Notes: generated from the letters alone by a model not told the origin. A stretch of DNA of 64,000 nt from Blastocladiella emersonii ATCC 22665 (GCA_025594325.1 JANHCV010000001.1:1984001-2048000); one strand, 5' to 3'; shown: positions 22,201 through 34,507, counted from the stretch's first letter. Program-made: numbers and translations.

Positions 22201-23008
22201 CCTCGCCATGGGCGACGCGTTCGCGAACAGTGTGCGCGTCGCGTACGGGCACCGCGGGTACGCGGAGTCCGCCCCGGCCGCGGACGTGGTCCCTGCCGCC
22301 ATCAGCAGCAGCACCGTGCCCACAACAACGTCCCGGTTCCTCGACGACCTCGAACCCGCCTCCCCCTCCTCCTCCACCGCCGCGTCCGACCCCGTCGCCG
22401 TCGACGAGGACGACGAGGACGACGCGGTCGCGGTCCCCTCGCGCATCGCCAGCGCCGAGATCCCGTACTCGCCCGCGCCCGATGTTGCGCCCCCGGCGGC
22501 GGTTGCGGGATTGTCGGGCCCGTGGCGCCAGGAACTGCGCCAGTTCACGTACAAGCTGCGCACGCTTCGCGCGCTCGTCAAGGCGCAGCAGGACGCGCAG
22601 CGCGCGGCGGCGGTCGCGGCCAGGCGCGCGGAGAAGCGCGAGCGGCGGGGTGCTACGGTGTCGGCGGCCGCGGAGACACGAGCGCCGACGATGCAGCAGC
22701 CGACTCCCGAGCCGGCCCGCGCGCCCGTCGGCCGCACGACAGCGGCGGCAGCTGCGGCGGCCTCGGCGCGCGCCGCCGCGTACGCGAGCCCAACCGACTT
22801 CTTTGGGAAGATTGACAAGTTCGAGAAGAAGGCGAGGCGGCGCGGCGATCCCAGCTCCGAGTCGGCCGAAAACCCAGCGCCGGGCCTGAGCACCAAAGTC
22901 AAATCGTTTTACGAGGAGATCGAGCACGCGGCCGCGAGTTCGCGTGCCCGGGCCCAGGACAAGAAGTCCGGGAAGCCGGTGGTCCGCGCGCCGATCGGGC
23001 GCAGGTGA
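19232..23008 (+). CDS. pentatricopeptide-repeat (PPR) protein, probably mitochondrial
   Basis: A single exon encodes up to 1258 residues. The N-terminal 60 residues are rich in Arg, Ser and Ala with almost no acidic residues (SRRRNAALSL, RTPHRGTRALALAW), as in a mitochondrial presequence. PPR-type helical pairs appear at about residues 345-420 (HIYSAYIRVCAHAGQADAAF, ALDDMKRNGLVPDTEIYKGL) and 570-760 (VHTYNMLVEDLVQLGRPEVA, DLVTYTSLISSFGKVARVDE, NQFVLNTLISILGKNGRFRD). PPR proteins bind organelle RNA and govern its processing, stability or translation. Between the two repeat blocks lies a hydrophobic stretch (about 430-475, VGILISLTTGMNEIATQIVG) that could be a membrane helix or a degenerate repeat. 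The C-terminal 450 residues are mostly disordered, with a basic coiled segment. The target RNA cannot be inferred. Confidence 0.85.
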   Translation: MMRVSQRPPCLAAASRRRNAALSLQSTHPPSMYRTPHRGTRALALAWPSARSHVIARRHESTRVPGPGPHDPPPVPPTTSMENPCALDGKLSDTQALLVVPGQPTADGFPETAPQRVAPSPVKNPIAPPLPDADFFAPSQDLAQAGMLHVHPAYSTVDFEHDLNQTPASASFLSPDGTPAAAGSARFLDRNANPAATKIITTDYRAPTHSQVNEERGAQSEWDATLRKCASPIQLRLTVSRLLSQSRAPKQVDLIAALNACARLALLGWKGVAPLIDKLTAETSAASSSGDRRANSRGGAPASIKTDPLPLSSVHKSQQYQRESFEVAQTIMQTLVERGSIPSLHIYSAYIRVCAHAGQADAAFQALDDMKRNGLVPDTEIYKGLVMVSARQGDVQRALEAVEISVQNASSVSRHAKWLKMALRLAVGVEAGKWVGILISLTTGMNEIATQIVGIGFGTVFGLRLAIPVLMPMHQQSASSKQQQQQSAATSSQITPTGSTPAQSPVWWKRLLDMLLGIHPQTFITPSPRPPGSAYGGGSGGTTTAVGFQAASPNAVFHSHDAQEVSQHMHAYLISVLETVGNVDAALTVLDEMRTKGIPVTVHTYNMLVEDLVQLGRPEVALATIAKMASVAPSSYTFLPVLRYHYDRRQFDRVVDVYETHMVPRGVPLDLVTYTSLISSFGKVARVDEAMALFDRFLREGFVPNQFVLNTLISILGKNGRFRDAEDVVLVTMPKYKVLPTPRSLGKLVDKARSLDPATYVPPESADFAAPPFPVLPGQPSPPPVQVQRSWFWYFRLRAVPNVTLDIVPHVLLMSVLHQFGYSHQALAVYSEVLGHTATSTPPATDASPPPPPPSILMSSDLAPLAPVTTQGYWAAAMASVGVPSLSAEHVVALVYEMKCRRLYSHPLPNPPAGPSGCPRLAELVASVVKQRHAPAATTAARPEPANVVIRRNGGILANVIDKVIAVATAEAEGKGGGAPAMDPGLPSLVLAMGDAFANSVRVAYGHRGYAESAPAADVVPAAISSSTVPTTTSRFLDDLEPASPSSSTAASDPVAVDEDDEDDAVAVPSRIASAEIPYSPAPDVAPPAAVAGLSGPWRQELRQFTYKLRTLRALVKAQQDAQRAAAVAARRAEKRERRGATVSAAAETRAPTMQQPTPEPARAPVGRTTAAAAAAASARAAAYASPTDFFGKIDKFEKKARRRGDPSSESAENPAPGLSTKVKSFYEEIEHAAASSRARAQDKKSGKPVVRAPIGRR

Positions 23009-23052
23009 GCTGGCAGACAGATATACGAGGAATATATGTAGCTATGACCTAG

Positions 23053-23663
23053 TTAGGCCTTGCCAATGGGGATGATGCTGCCGGTGAGCGGCGCGGCAGC
23101 GGCGTCCGCGGCCGTGGGCTCGATGAGACCGAACTGCTTGACGGCCCAGTCGAGCGCCGGCACCATGTTGCCCTTGGTCAGCACCTTGCGGGCCTCAGCG
23201 AGCGGGAACCACGCGCGCTCGCGAATCTCGTGCTCGGGCCTACACGGTGGTGGGCGTGTCAGCGCCCATCGTCGCCATCGCGTTCCAGGCGAACGTACCA
23301 CTCGGGCCCCGCGGGAAACTCCTTGATCCCCTCGACCCCGTCGGCCGCGTACCCGTACCACCAGAACTTCTGGGGCTTGTGGGGCTTCTTCTTAGGCGTA
23401 TGGTCGAGGGTGCCGAGCAGGACGACGCGGGTCTCGTCGGCAGCGCGGACGCCGGCCTCCTCCCACGACTCGCGGATCGCGGCGGTGACCGGGTCGCTGC
23501 CGTCCTTGGCCTCGTACCCGCCCTTGGGCAGGATCCACCGCGACGGGTCCGACCGCGACGAGATCAGCAGCACGTGCGGCGCGGGCGAGCGCAGCACGAA
23601 CACGCAGCCCGCGACTTGCCGGATCTTGCCCTCGTAGACTTGCGCGGACGTGTTGGCGGTCAT
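23053..23663 (-). CDS. Nudix hydrolase, diphosphoinositol-polyphosphate phosphohydrolase type
   Basis: Exons 23663-23298 and 23239-23053 give 183 residues; the 58-bp intron (donor GTACG, branch CTGAC) joins EFPAGPEW to PEHEIRERAWFPL. The Nudix box is visible at about residues 50-72: GGYEAKDGSDPVTAAIRESW followed by EEAGV, which keeps the metal-binding REx2EE core with two extra residues in the loop after the first Gly. The upstream ISSRSDPSRWILPKGG and downstream FWWYGY followed by EWPEHEIRERAWF fit the DIPP/Aps1 group, which removes a phosphate from inositol pyrophosphates and cleaves diadenosine polyphosphates. Substrate is inferred from family. It ends 44 bp from the convergent PPR gene stop. 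The ATG at 23663 (MTANTSAQVYEG) is the first in frame. Confidence 0.88.
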
Positions 23664-23938
23664 TTGGTTTGATTGGGTCAAGTTACATGCAACACTTGGT
23701 TGTTAGAGGAGAGAGTAGGGACGGGCCGGCACTTCAAGGAAGCGTGAGCGACGCGCAACGCAAGCACGCCGCTCCGCTCCATCCGACTTCGCCACACTTC
23801 CTTGACCCGCTTCGACTCGATTCACGAGAGAACGCCCACCGAGTTCCAAAAAAGTGTTCCTTTTATTATTTTCTTGTTGTTGTTAGCGGTGAATAAGATT
23901 AGGATAGCAAGTAGGGGAGGGGAGCGACGACACCACGA

Positions 23939-26900
23939 TTAGTCGCTGTCGCTGCCCGAGCTGCTCGACTCGTCGTCGGACCCCTCCTCGTCCGACGAGT
24001 TGCGCAGGACGCTGGTGAGCGCCTTGGGCCCCGCCGACATCGGGTGCCGGTGGTGCGGGTGCGCGTGCGGCGCGACGGCCGACGCGAGCGACGACGTGGA
24101 CGCCGCGGCGCTGGACCCGGCCGTCGACATGCCGTTGCTGCCAGCCGCGGCGGTTGCCGGCGGCGGCATCGTCGACTTGCTGGCCACCTCGGACTGCTGC
24201 GGCTGCAGGTACTGCGACGCCGTGGCGGGAGCGGGCGCCGGCGCTGGCACCGGCTGCTGCAGGGGCGCCGGGACGACGTGTTGCTGCTGCTGCTGCTCGA
24301 GCTGCTGCTGCTGGCGGAGGAGGCGCTGCTGGCGGTTCGTCTCCTCGTTGACGAGCTGCCACAGGCGGTACACGGTGTGGTTGTTGAGCGCCGAAATGTC
24401 GAGCTCAATCTCCTCGGACGAGCCCTCGAGCGCGGGCATCGACTCCTTGATGATGTCGAGCACCTCCTGCATCTTCTCGTTGGGCAGGTCGTTGATCTTC
24501 TCCGACAGCTCGCGCTTCATCTCGTACGTGACCTCGGGCTCGGGCGCAGGCGCGGGCGCCGGCGGCGGGGCCATGGGTCGCGGACCAGCCGGGCCGCGGT
24601 GGTGGTGCGGGTGCGCGTGCGGGTGGTGCGGCGCCGGGGGACCGTGGCGCGCGGGCTGGCCGCCGGGACCGCGATGACCGGGCACGCCGCCGGGCCCGCC
24701 GTGGGGTCCGGGACGGCCACCAGTCGCGCTCGGTCGCCGAGCGTTGGGACCCGACGCACTGCCGGACGGACCGCCCGTCGAGTAGTGCGAGGACGCGGCG
24801 GCGGCGGAAGCGGCGGCGGCGCGGGCCTCGCGCTTCTGGCGCTTGCGCTCGCGGTGCTGCTCCTGCAGGTCCTTGAGCTCCTTTTCGAGCAGCGCAATCT
24901 GGATCTGGGTCTGCGTGATCTTCTCCTTGACCTCGTCGTCCGACGAGTCCGAGTCGTACGCCGCGTTCGACTTGGCCTTGGGCCCGCCGGCACGCGACCG
25001 CGCGGGACCGGATGCGCCGCTGGCACCGCCGTTCTTGCGGTTCGGGCCCGACGCCGCATTGCCGCCGGGCGGGAGCGCGGGCATCGACGACGACGAGCCG
25101 GACGACGGGCCCGCGGCCGACGCGGGGATCGGGCGGTTCGCCCACTTCTGCTTGAACACGGACTCGAGGCGGTGGCCCATGATGTAGACGGGGGTGCCGG
25201 CCGGGTTGAACGTGTAGCAGTTCTGGAACATGAGGTCCATGTCGCGGCGGAAGTCGTCGGCCGACGCGTAGTACCCGTCCTCGAGCCGGCGGCGGATCGT
25301 CGACAGGTCAATGGGCGACTTGATGATCTCAAAGTACTGCGGGTACAGCTTGCGGTCGACGGGCTGCAGGAACGGCGTCGAAAACTCCTGGTACTGCTTC
25401 TTGAACAGGTCGCGCACGATCGCCATGCAGTGCTTGAGCTCCTCGGCGACGCGGCGGTGCGCCGACCCGCCCGCGGCCGACGACGCCTTACTGCGCTGGA
25501 CCGGCTCGGCCTTGATGGGGGCATCGAGCGAGGACGACGAGCCCGAGAGCGAGCTGTTGCGGCGGGCGGCAGCGGCAGCGGCGGCGGCCTTGCTGCTGGT
25601 GGAGGAGCCGGCGGGGCGCGGGGTCTTGCTGGCCGACTTGGAGCCGACGGCGCCACCGGCCGACGAGGCGGGACCGGTGCTGGTCGCATCGGCGGGCGGG
25701 AGGCGCTCGAGGTGGCGGTCGTACGACTTGCGGACCGAGAGGGCCATGGCGGCAAAGGGCGACTGCTCGCCGTTATAGCGGATGCAGTTGTCGACCATGA
25801 GGGCCACGTCGGCCGTGACGGCGTCGACCGACGTGTACTCGCGGTTGATGAGCTTGCGCTCGATCGTGGACAGGTCCATTGGGTGCTTGATGATGTGCGG
25901 GTAGTCGGGGATGTTGAGCTTGACGGGGTCGACGGGGGCGAGGAACGGGCCCGCGTCCTTGGTGCGCTTCATGTTGCGGAAGGCCGTGAGCAGGTGCTTG
26001 TTCTGGAGCGGGGTGATGGTGGACGCCGAGGGCGCGGGCCGTGGTGGGGCGGCCATGCCGCCGGAGCCGGCGAGCGAGGGGAGCGCGCCCGAGCTGGCGC
26101 CCGGGGTGCTGGCCGAGGGCGCCATGGACGCCGTGTCCGGGGTGGACCCGCGCGACGAGAGCGAGGCGACCGAGCCGGGCGGGTGGTACGGGGTATAGAC
26201 GCCGGCGGGGATGCCACCGCCGGGCGAGCTCACCGTGGCGAGCGTCGGTGCGGGGGCAGCGGCGACGGGGGCGGCGGGGGCACGGGGCTGCGACTGCTGC
26301 TGCTGCTGCGGGTGGTCGAGGCCCTGGAGCGAGCGCAGAAGCGGATTTGGCTGCGCCGGGGGCTGCTGTGCCGAGGACGACGAGAGGATGGGCGGCGGCG
26401 GCAGCGAGGCGATGGGGGCGGGCGGCAGGAAGGGGCGATCGGACGTGGGCAGCGCGTTGGGCGATCGCACGGGCGACTGTCGAAGCGGCGAGCGGCGGGG
26501 CGAGGCGGACACGGGGTGGGAAGGAGCAGCAGCAGTAAACGCGGGCGCGGGTGCGGGCGACGCGGATCGCGCAGCAGGGCCAGCGGCGGTCCGCGGTGGC
26601 GAGCGGGCGCGCGAGGGCGACAGGGGACCGTTGGGGCGCGCGGTACCGTTGGCCGAGGGCGCCAGTGGTGGCACGGCGGGGGCGGCCTGGTCCACGTCCA
26701 TGCGGTCCGACGAGGCGGGCGCGGCCGACTCGGGCGTCAGCAGGTGCGGCGAGGTCGGGCCCGCGTGGTGGTGGTGGTGGTCGGCAAACGAGGCGGCGGG
26801 CGCGGCGTTGGGTGCCGAGGGCGAGGTGCGGTCCGAGGACGCGATGGCGGCGTTGAGGTCGAGGTCGGCGAGCACCACGTCGGCGAGCCCGTCGAGGCGC

Positions 26901-27253
26901 ATCTTCTTGGCCGGGTGCGGATGCGCGGCATGGGCGTGGGCTGCTGCTGCTGGAGGCGGCGACTGGAGCGGTGGTGGAGCGTCGGGCTGGCCGTGGCCGT
27001 TGGTGTGACTGGGGCGGCGTGAGCAGGCGGGTCGAGGAGCGATGGAGGGAGGTCAGGCGCGTCAGAAAGTAGCAATGCAGGGGTAGCGGTGTCGGGTACG
27101 GTGGCGGCGAGGGGGAGAGGTGGCAACCAGCGAGGTAGAGTGGGAGGGGAGAGAGGAAGTGCAGCAGAGAAGAATGAATGCATACCCGTTGTCCGCCCAG
27201 TCCTCATCCGCGGGCCGCTTGCGCAGGTCCGCGTTGTTGGATTGCATGATCAT
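23939..27253 (-). CDS. BET-family double-bromodomain protein (Bdf1/BRD2-4 type)
   Basis: Exons 27253-27186 and 27008-23939 give 1045 residues. The short first exon (MIMQSNNADLRKRPADEDW) joins by a 177-bp intron (donor GTATG) to the long exon. Bromodomain 1 is at about 357-457 (NIPDYPHIIKHPMDLSTIER, MVDNCIRYNGEQS) and bromodomain 2 at about 546-648 (YPQYFEIIKSPIDLSTIRRR, MFQNCYTFNPAGT). Both have the conserved Asn that contacts acetyl-lysine. The extraterminal (ET) domain is at about 848-915 (LSEKINDLPNEKMQEVLDII, ELDISALNNHTVYRLWQLV). The C terminus is a Ser/Asp/Glu run, as in BRD proteins. BET proteins read acetylated histones and recruit transcription factors such as TFIID. Linkers are Ala/Pro/Gln-rich. 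The gene shares its promoter region with the kinesin gene. Confidence 0.95.
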
Positions 27254-28391
27254 TGGAGAGGGAGGCCGCGGGGCGATAAATAAGGGGGGAGGGGGAGGGG
27301 TAGAGTGGCCGAGGGGTGGTGGTGACTCGCAAGCGTGGGCGGCGAGGACAGATGCGACCGAGACGACGACAGCGGCACAGCGACGGGATGGCGGCGACGC
27401 GGTGGGTGGTAGTGGGTGTGGTGGTGGGCCGAGGTGGGTTGAGTTGAGGTTGGGCGTGAGACACGCGCGGTGACCAAAGTTGAAATCGGGGCAGGCCGGG
27501 GGGCACGCGGGTATTTGTCGGGTCGGCGGTCGAGGCCCGCGGGAAGCGAAAGGCGAAATGCGGCGGGAGAGAGGATCGCGCACGGCGCGCGCCGCCGGCT
27601 TTTGAGGGGCGGAAGGCGCCACGTGGCCGGCAAGCCCAAAGCAGCTGACCAATGGGAAGTCTCCCGCCCCGAACGCCGCGCGCCGCCCATCGCCGCCGGG
27701 GACGGCCACCGACCACGGCGCCGCGCTCGTCATCGGCGAGGAGGGCGGACCCCGCTCACATCCAGGACGGTGGGGGTGGGTCGGGCGAGGGCAAGGTCGG
27801 TGCGCGCGGGCCGTTGCAGCGGTGCAGAGGAGCAGCACCGTGCCGGAAGTGGGGGTGGTGCGGGACGGCAGCGTCGCTCTCAAGTGCTCACCTGTCGAGC
27901 AGCTCGGCGGGTCGGAGAGAAGCGCTGAGCAGGTCTGCGAGCGAGAGAGCAGCTCGAGGGGAGCCGAGCCGGCCGCGACAGCCCGGCGCGAAAAAAAGGG
28001 AGGCTTTTGACCCGCATCACGTGTGTGGTTTTTCGGGTCGCCGAATTTTGTCGCGAGGCGCGGCGTGTGTCCCACTTGGCCGACGTCGTCGTTGCCAACG
28101 CCACTCTCGTCGCCGCGCTCCGCTCCCCCTGCTCATGCACCGCCCACTGGGCTCCACGATTTCTACGCATCTGCCACGCATCAACCACCCGCATCGCCGC
28201 CGCGACCATCACGGCCTGATCACGTCGCTGTCGCTGCCGCTGCCGCTGCCGCCGACGCTGTGCCACCGCGCCCCGCTCCTTGCATCTATGCACCCTGGCC
28301 GCGCCACCGCCGCCTGAACACCACCGACCCCCGCACCGGCACCCGCCCCCGATCCGCTGAGCCCCGACGCGTCGACTGCGCCGCCGCCGCC
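27254..28391. promoter_or_regulatory. divergent promoter between BET and kinesin genes
   Basis: These 1138 bp contain purine/pyrimidine-asymmetric GC-rich sequence, a GGGGGAGGGGGAGGGG tract near 27285-27300, a CCACGTGG box near 27620 and the octamer ATCACGTG at 28016-28023 (reverse of the sites at 3773 and 19071). The only ORFs crossing it are composition artefacts. No RNA gene is recognised. Confidence 0.45.
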
Positions 28392-31300
28392 ATGGCCACC
28401 ACCAGCGTCAAGGTCGCGCTGCGCGTGCGCCCGCTCACCGCAAAGGAGACGCTGGCCAACTGCTCCGAGTGCATCTCGTACATTGCCGGCGAGCCGCAGG
28501 TCATCATCGGCTCGGACCGCTCCTTCACCTTCGACCACGTCTTCTCGCCCGACACCCCGCAGGCCAACCTGTACGACGAGTCGATCGCCCCGCTGCTCGC
28601 CAAATTCCTCGAGGGCTACAACGCAACCGTCCTCGCCTACGGCCAGACTGGGTCGGGCAAGACCTACTCCATGGGCACGGGGCTCGACGGCAACGTCAAC
28701 ACCGAGAACCAGGGCATCGTGCCGCGCGCCATCCACGCCCTCTTCGCCGAGCTCCCGCACCGCTACCCGCCGCCCTCCTCGGCCCAGGTCTCCGTGTCCT
28801 TTCTCGAGCTCTACAACGAGGAGCTCATCGACCTGCTCAACCCCGCCCTCGCCTCGGCCCGCATCGATGCGCGGCCCGGATCCGCACCACCACCATCGCG
28901 ACCCGCCTCCGCCGCGCCATGGTCGCGCGGCATGGCCTCGGCCGAGTCCGGCGACTCGGCCCTCCGCATCCGCGAGGACGAGTACGGCAACATTGTCTGG
29001 GTCGGCGTGCGCGAGGAGGTTTGCGGGTCGCCCGAACAGCTACTTGGGTGCGCTCTACTTCTACTCCCACCGCGTACGAGCTGTGTCACTCACTACGTCC
29101 GCCACCCCATAGATTGCTCAACAAGGGCTCGCTGTGCCGAACCACGGGCTCCACCGACATGAACATGGTCTCGTCGCGCTCGCACGCCATCTTCTCCGTC
29201 ACCCTCCGCCTCAACAAGGTCGACACCGACGGCTTGTCCGAAAAGATCACCTGCAAGTTTCATTTCGTCGATCTCGCCGGTTCCGAACGAGTACGTCTCG
29301 GTCCTCCCCGCATCCCTCCCGCACCCGACTCACGCCCCTGTTCACCCCGCACGTAGCTCAAGAAGACCAACGCCGAGGGCGCCCGCGCCAAGGAGGGCAT
29401 TGCCATCAACAGCGGCCTGCTCGCGCTCGGCAACGTGATTTCGGCGCTCGGTGACGAGTCGCGGCTCGAAAAGGGCGTCGGCCACGTCCCCTACCGCGAC
29501 TCGAAGCTCACGCGGCTGCTGCAGGACTCGCTCGGCGGCAACTCGCAGACCATGATGCTGGCGTGCGTGTCGCCCGCCGACTCCAACTTCCAGGAGACCC
29601 TCAACACGCTTAAGTACGCCAACCGCGCCCGCAACATCAAGAACAAGGTCACCATCAACCAGCAGACCGCCGCCAACTCGGTCGAGGTCCAGCAGCTGCG
29701 CACCCAGATCGGCCGCCTCAAGCTCGAGCTGTCCACGCTCAAGGAGCAGTACGGGCTCGGCGGCGCTGGCGGCGGCGGCGGCGACGGTACCGGGTCCGGG
29801 CTCGCCGGGTCGCGCGGCGGGTCGTACGAGAACCTCAAGATGCACGAGAACCACGCCATGGCCAACGCGTCGCTGCGCGTCACCATCTCGGACCTGCAGA
29901 ACGAGCGCGACAAGCTCGAGTTCAAGATCCAGCAGCTCCAGTCGCGCATCAAGAAGCTCGAGCAGCAGCTCCTCCAAATCCAGGCCGAGCGCGACACCCT
30001 GCTCCTCGAAAAGAACGGATGGTCGCTCCCGGCCCCCGCCGCCGCGCACCCTGCCGTCGACGGCGAGGACGCCGTCATGACCGACGCCGACCCTGCCGCC
30101 ATGACTGTCAACCCGCTCGTCACGTCGTACCTGACCAAGATCACGGAGCTGCAGCACGACCTCGCCGAGCGCGAGCAGGAGCTCGCCGTCGTCCGCCAGC
30201 AGGCCGCGCTCGTCTCGTCGGCCGCCGCGGGGCTCGACCGCCACCGGTCCATGTCCATGTCCATGGGCGGCAGCAACGGCGGCGGCCGTGCGCCCAAGCC
30301 GTTCCGGTTCGTGCTCCCCGGCTCGGCCGAGGCCGCCGGCCAGGACACCACGATCCAGGCCACGCTTGACCGCGCCCGCGAGCAGTGCCAGGAGGACATG
30401 AAGTTTCTGCTGCAGGCCAACGGCAAGGGGCTGCTCGCCACGGGCAGCGGCGGCGGTACCGGGTCGGCGGCCGGCGGCGGGGTCAACGCGCTGCGCGGCG
30501 GCAGCGGGTCGCCCGACCAGGGCGGGTACGACGACCAGTCGGTGATCAGCGAGGTGGAGCGGCCCATGGTGTTCGGCGGTGCGCTCGAGGTGCCGACGTG
30601 GGCCAAGACGCCGAGCGTGATCGACGGCGGTTCCGGCGGCGGTGGCGGCGGGCAGGACGACGCGCAGAGCAGCACGTCGGTGCAGCAGCCGCCCGAGGTG
30701 CTGTACCAGGCGCTGCACAAGATCCAGGCGGACCTGCAGATCAAGGAGGAGCTGATGACGCAGCTCGAGGCGACGCAGCGCGAGTACGTGGCCATGAAGG
30801 ACACGTACGAGGACAAGTTCTCGCAGCTGCAGAACGCGCTGCAGTCGATCCGCACTGAGCGCGACCTCGCCCTCGAGCGCATACAGGGCAACCCGCGCGA
30901 GAACCCGCGCGACGTGCGCGCGAAATACGAGGCCAAGGTCAAGCAGCTGCTCGGCGAGATCTCGGCGCTCCGCCGCAACCACATTGAGGCGACCAAGACC
31001 ATGGCGTCGTCGAAAAAGGCCGAGTTCGCCCTGCGCCAGCTCAAGCTCTCGGTCGAGGCCCTCAAGGCCGAGAAGCACCGCCTCATCAAGAAGATGCGCG
31101 AGGACGCCGACAAGTCGCGCGACCAGGCGCTCGCCGCCGAGCGCGAGATCCAGAAGCTCCGCCGCAAGGAGCGCATGGCCACCGAAATGGCCAAGAAGTT
31201 TGAGCGCAACTTCGAGCTCCAGAAGGTGCTCCTCAAGCGCCGCGCCGAGGAGATCGTCGCCACCCACCAGAAACTCAAGACCGTCACCAACCTGCTCAAG

Positions 31301-33022
31301 CGCACCGCCGGCGCCAAGGCCATCTCCAAGCTCGGGCTCGCGGGGATCGGCGCGACCAGCATCGCCGCCGGCAGCAGCGGTAGTGGCGGCGGCGGGTTCG
31401 GCGCGGGCGGGCGCCGCGGGTCCGCGTCGTCGGTCGCCGCGTCCGTGTTCGGCATCGGCGCGGGCGGCGGGAACAGCCGGCCCATCTCGAGCATGTCGGC
31501 GACGTCGTTTGCCGACGAGCAGTCCGAGATTGCATTGTCGTACCGCAAGCACCAGCTGTACAAGGAGATGGAGGCGGTGGTGACGGGCCAGCAGCTGTCG
31601 CGCGAGCTCGAGCAGCTCGTGACCAAGCGCAAGCGGCTCATGGACGAGAAGCACGAGCTGCTCAACGAGCGCGAGCGCGTGGTCGCGGCCGAGGCCGAGC
31701 GCAACGGGGTCGCGCCCGACCCGAGCGCCCCGCAGTACATGGACGACCGGCTCGAGGCCATTGACGCGGAGCTGCACTACGTCGAGGTGCGCATCAAGAC
31801 GGTCACGGACGAGGCGGCCAAGGAGGACGCGGGCCACAACGGCAACGGCGTGTCCGGGTACGACGCGGTCGTGCAGCTCGTGCGCACACTCAACGCCGAC
31901 GAGGCCACGGCGCTCCTGCAGACGGTCGTCGACGACTACATCCAGGTCCAGATCACGGCGCGCAACCAGGGCATGGAGGTGCAGCGCCAGGAGTCGCAGA
32001 TCGACGGGCTCCGCAAGAACCTCCTCCTCATGCGCAAGACGGCCATGAAGAACGCCGTCGACTACGAGAAGCGCATCAAGACCATGGCCGTCAACAACTA
32101 CCTCCAGTCCGCCACCATCCCCGCGTCCGCGTCCGCCATGGACCAGCTCATGGACATTTCCGTGTTCACGCCGTCCGCCGCCGCGGGCGCCACGCCCACC
32201 AACGCGCGCAACGGCGGCGGCGCCGCCGCCGGGACCGCGGGCCAACGCGGCTCGCGCGCCACGTCGCCCACCATGGCGAGCTCGCGCCGCCAGCACCACC
32301 AGCAGCAGCAGGACGACGACGCCATGTCGATTGCGAGCTCCACGTCCAGCTCGCCCGTCAAGGGCGGCGGGTCGATCGTGTACGGGCCCGACGGGCACCC
32401 GGTCGGCCCGCGCGAGTACCGCAGCATGTCGATCAGTAGCGCGGGCAGCGCCGCGACCGCCATGACCACCAGCACCACGGCGACCAACGCCACGGCGCGC
32501 CGGCGACCCGTGTCCTCGGCGTCCTCGCAGGACGTGTTCGAGCGGCTGTCCAAGACGTTCACGGTCGCGTCCCAGCTCAAGGTGCGCGACACCGCTACCG
32601 TCACGGACGCCAACGGCAACCCGATCGCCGGAGCGGCCGGCGGGTCGTCCCTCACGCGGCGCGAGTCGCACGAGCGGCTCAACCAGTCGTACGGGACCGG
32701 CGCCGCGGGCACCGGGTCCGGGTCGACGGTCAACCTCGCGCAGATCGACGAGGAAGGGAGCGGTAGTACCGCGCGCCGTCCGTCCACGTCGCCACCACCG
32801 TCGGCCGCGCACCCAAACTCGCGGCGGCCGGGGTCGACGACCCTGGCCGCGTTCGGCACCCACGCGTCCGCGCCCTACGACGCAAGCGCTGGACAAGGTA
32901 GTAGCGGCGGCGGTGCGTCGGCTGAGATTGACTTTGACCGGCCAGCACCCGCGGCAGCACCCGGCGACCGCGACGCGCAGCAGCAGATCGTGGACGTGGT
33001 CATGGACGAGAGCTCCGGATGA
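28392..33022 (+). CDS. kinesin-4 family motor (KIF4/KIF21 type)
   Basis: Exons 28392-29047, 29113-29290 and 29357-33022 encode 1499 residues. The N-terminal motor (about 4-373) has the P-loop [12 protein letters not shown], switch I ([13 protein letters not shown]), switch II (FVDLAGSER) and the neck-proximal [15 protein letters not shown]. The motor carries an insertion around residues 150-195 (Pro/Ala/Ser-rich) in the loop before DSALRI. Coiled coil follows, notably about 770-1050, with KIF4/KIF21-like [20 protein letters not shown] followed by [20 protein letters not shown]. The C-terminal 400 residues are disordered and Ser/Gly-rich; no KIF21 WD40 repeats or KIF4 Cys cluster were seen. 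Kinesin-4 motors regulate microtubule plus-end dynamics in spindle midzone and cilia. Which role applies here is not decidable from sequence. Both splice junctions fall within conserved motor sequence. Confidence 0.92.
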
Positions 33023-34216
<1,194 letters not shown>

Positions 34217-34507
34217 GATGATGATGCTTGGGTGCGGGTGGGCGGTCGATTCGTCAGCAGCTCCGTAGTGCAGCAAGTGCAGGCAGCGTGCAGATGGCGG
34301 GCGCGGCGGGGCAGGCGATCAGCGGGGAGCGGGGGCGTGGAGCCGCGCGGCGAGGGAGGCGGCTGGACGACGCGACTTCGACTTGAACGAGTGAGTCGTC
34401 ACGCCGTCACGCCGCCGCGGCGCCACGCTTCGTCGCGTCGCGTCTTCGCCCTGCCCCTCCTTATCCTCGCCCCAGCACAGTAAAAAACCCATGCTAGCCA
34501 ATGAACC

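Noticed and set aside
19262-22927. 1221-codon open frame antisense to the PPR gene
   Set aside because: Arg/His/Gly-rich shadow produced by high GC3 of the sense gene; no domain, and the sense frame has PPR repeats.
23664-23681. Upstream TTG start for the Nudix gene
   Set aside because: Eukaryotic initiation at TTG is unlikely, and an ATG with good context follows at 23663.
24044-27022. 992-codon plus-strand frame over the BET gene
   Set aside because: Gly/Arg-rich shadow; bromodomains and ET domain are on the minus strand.
28392-33022. Assignment of the kinesin to KIF7/KIF27 (Hedgehog/ciliary)
   Set aside because: The neck ([14 protein letters not shown]) and coiled-coil motifs resemble KIF4/KIF21 more; orthology within kinesin-4 is left open.
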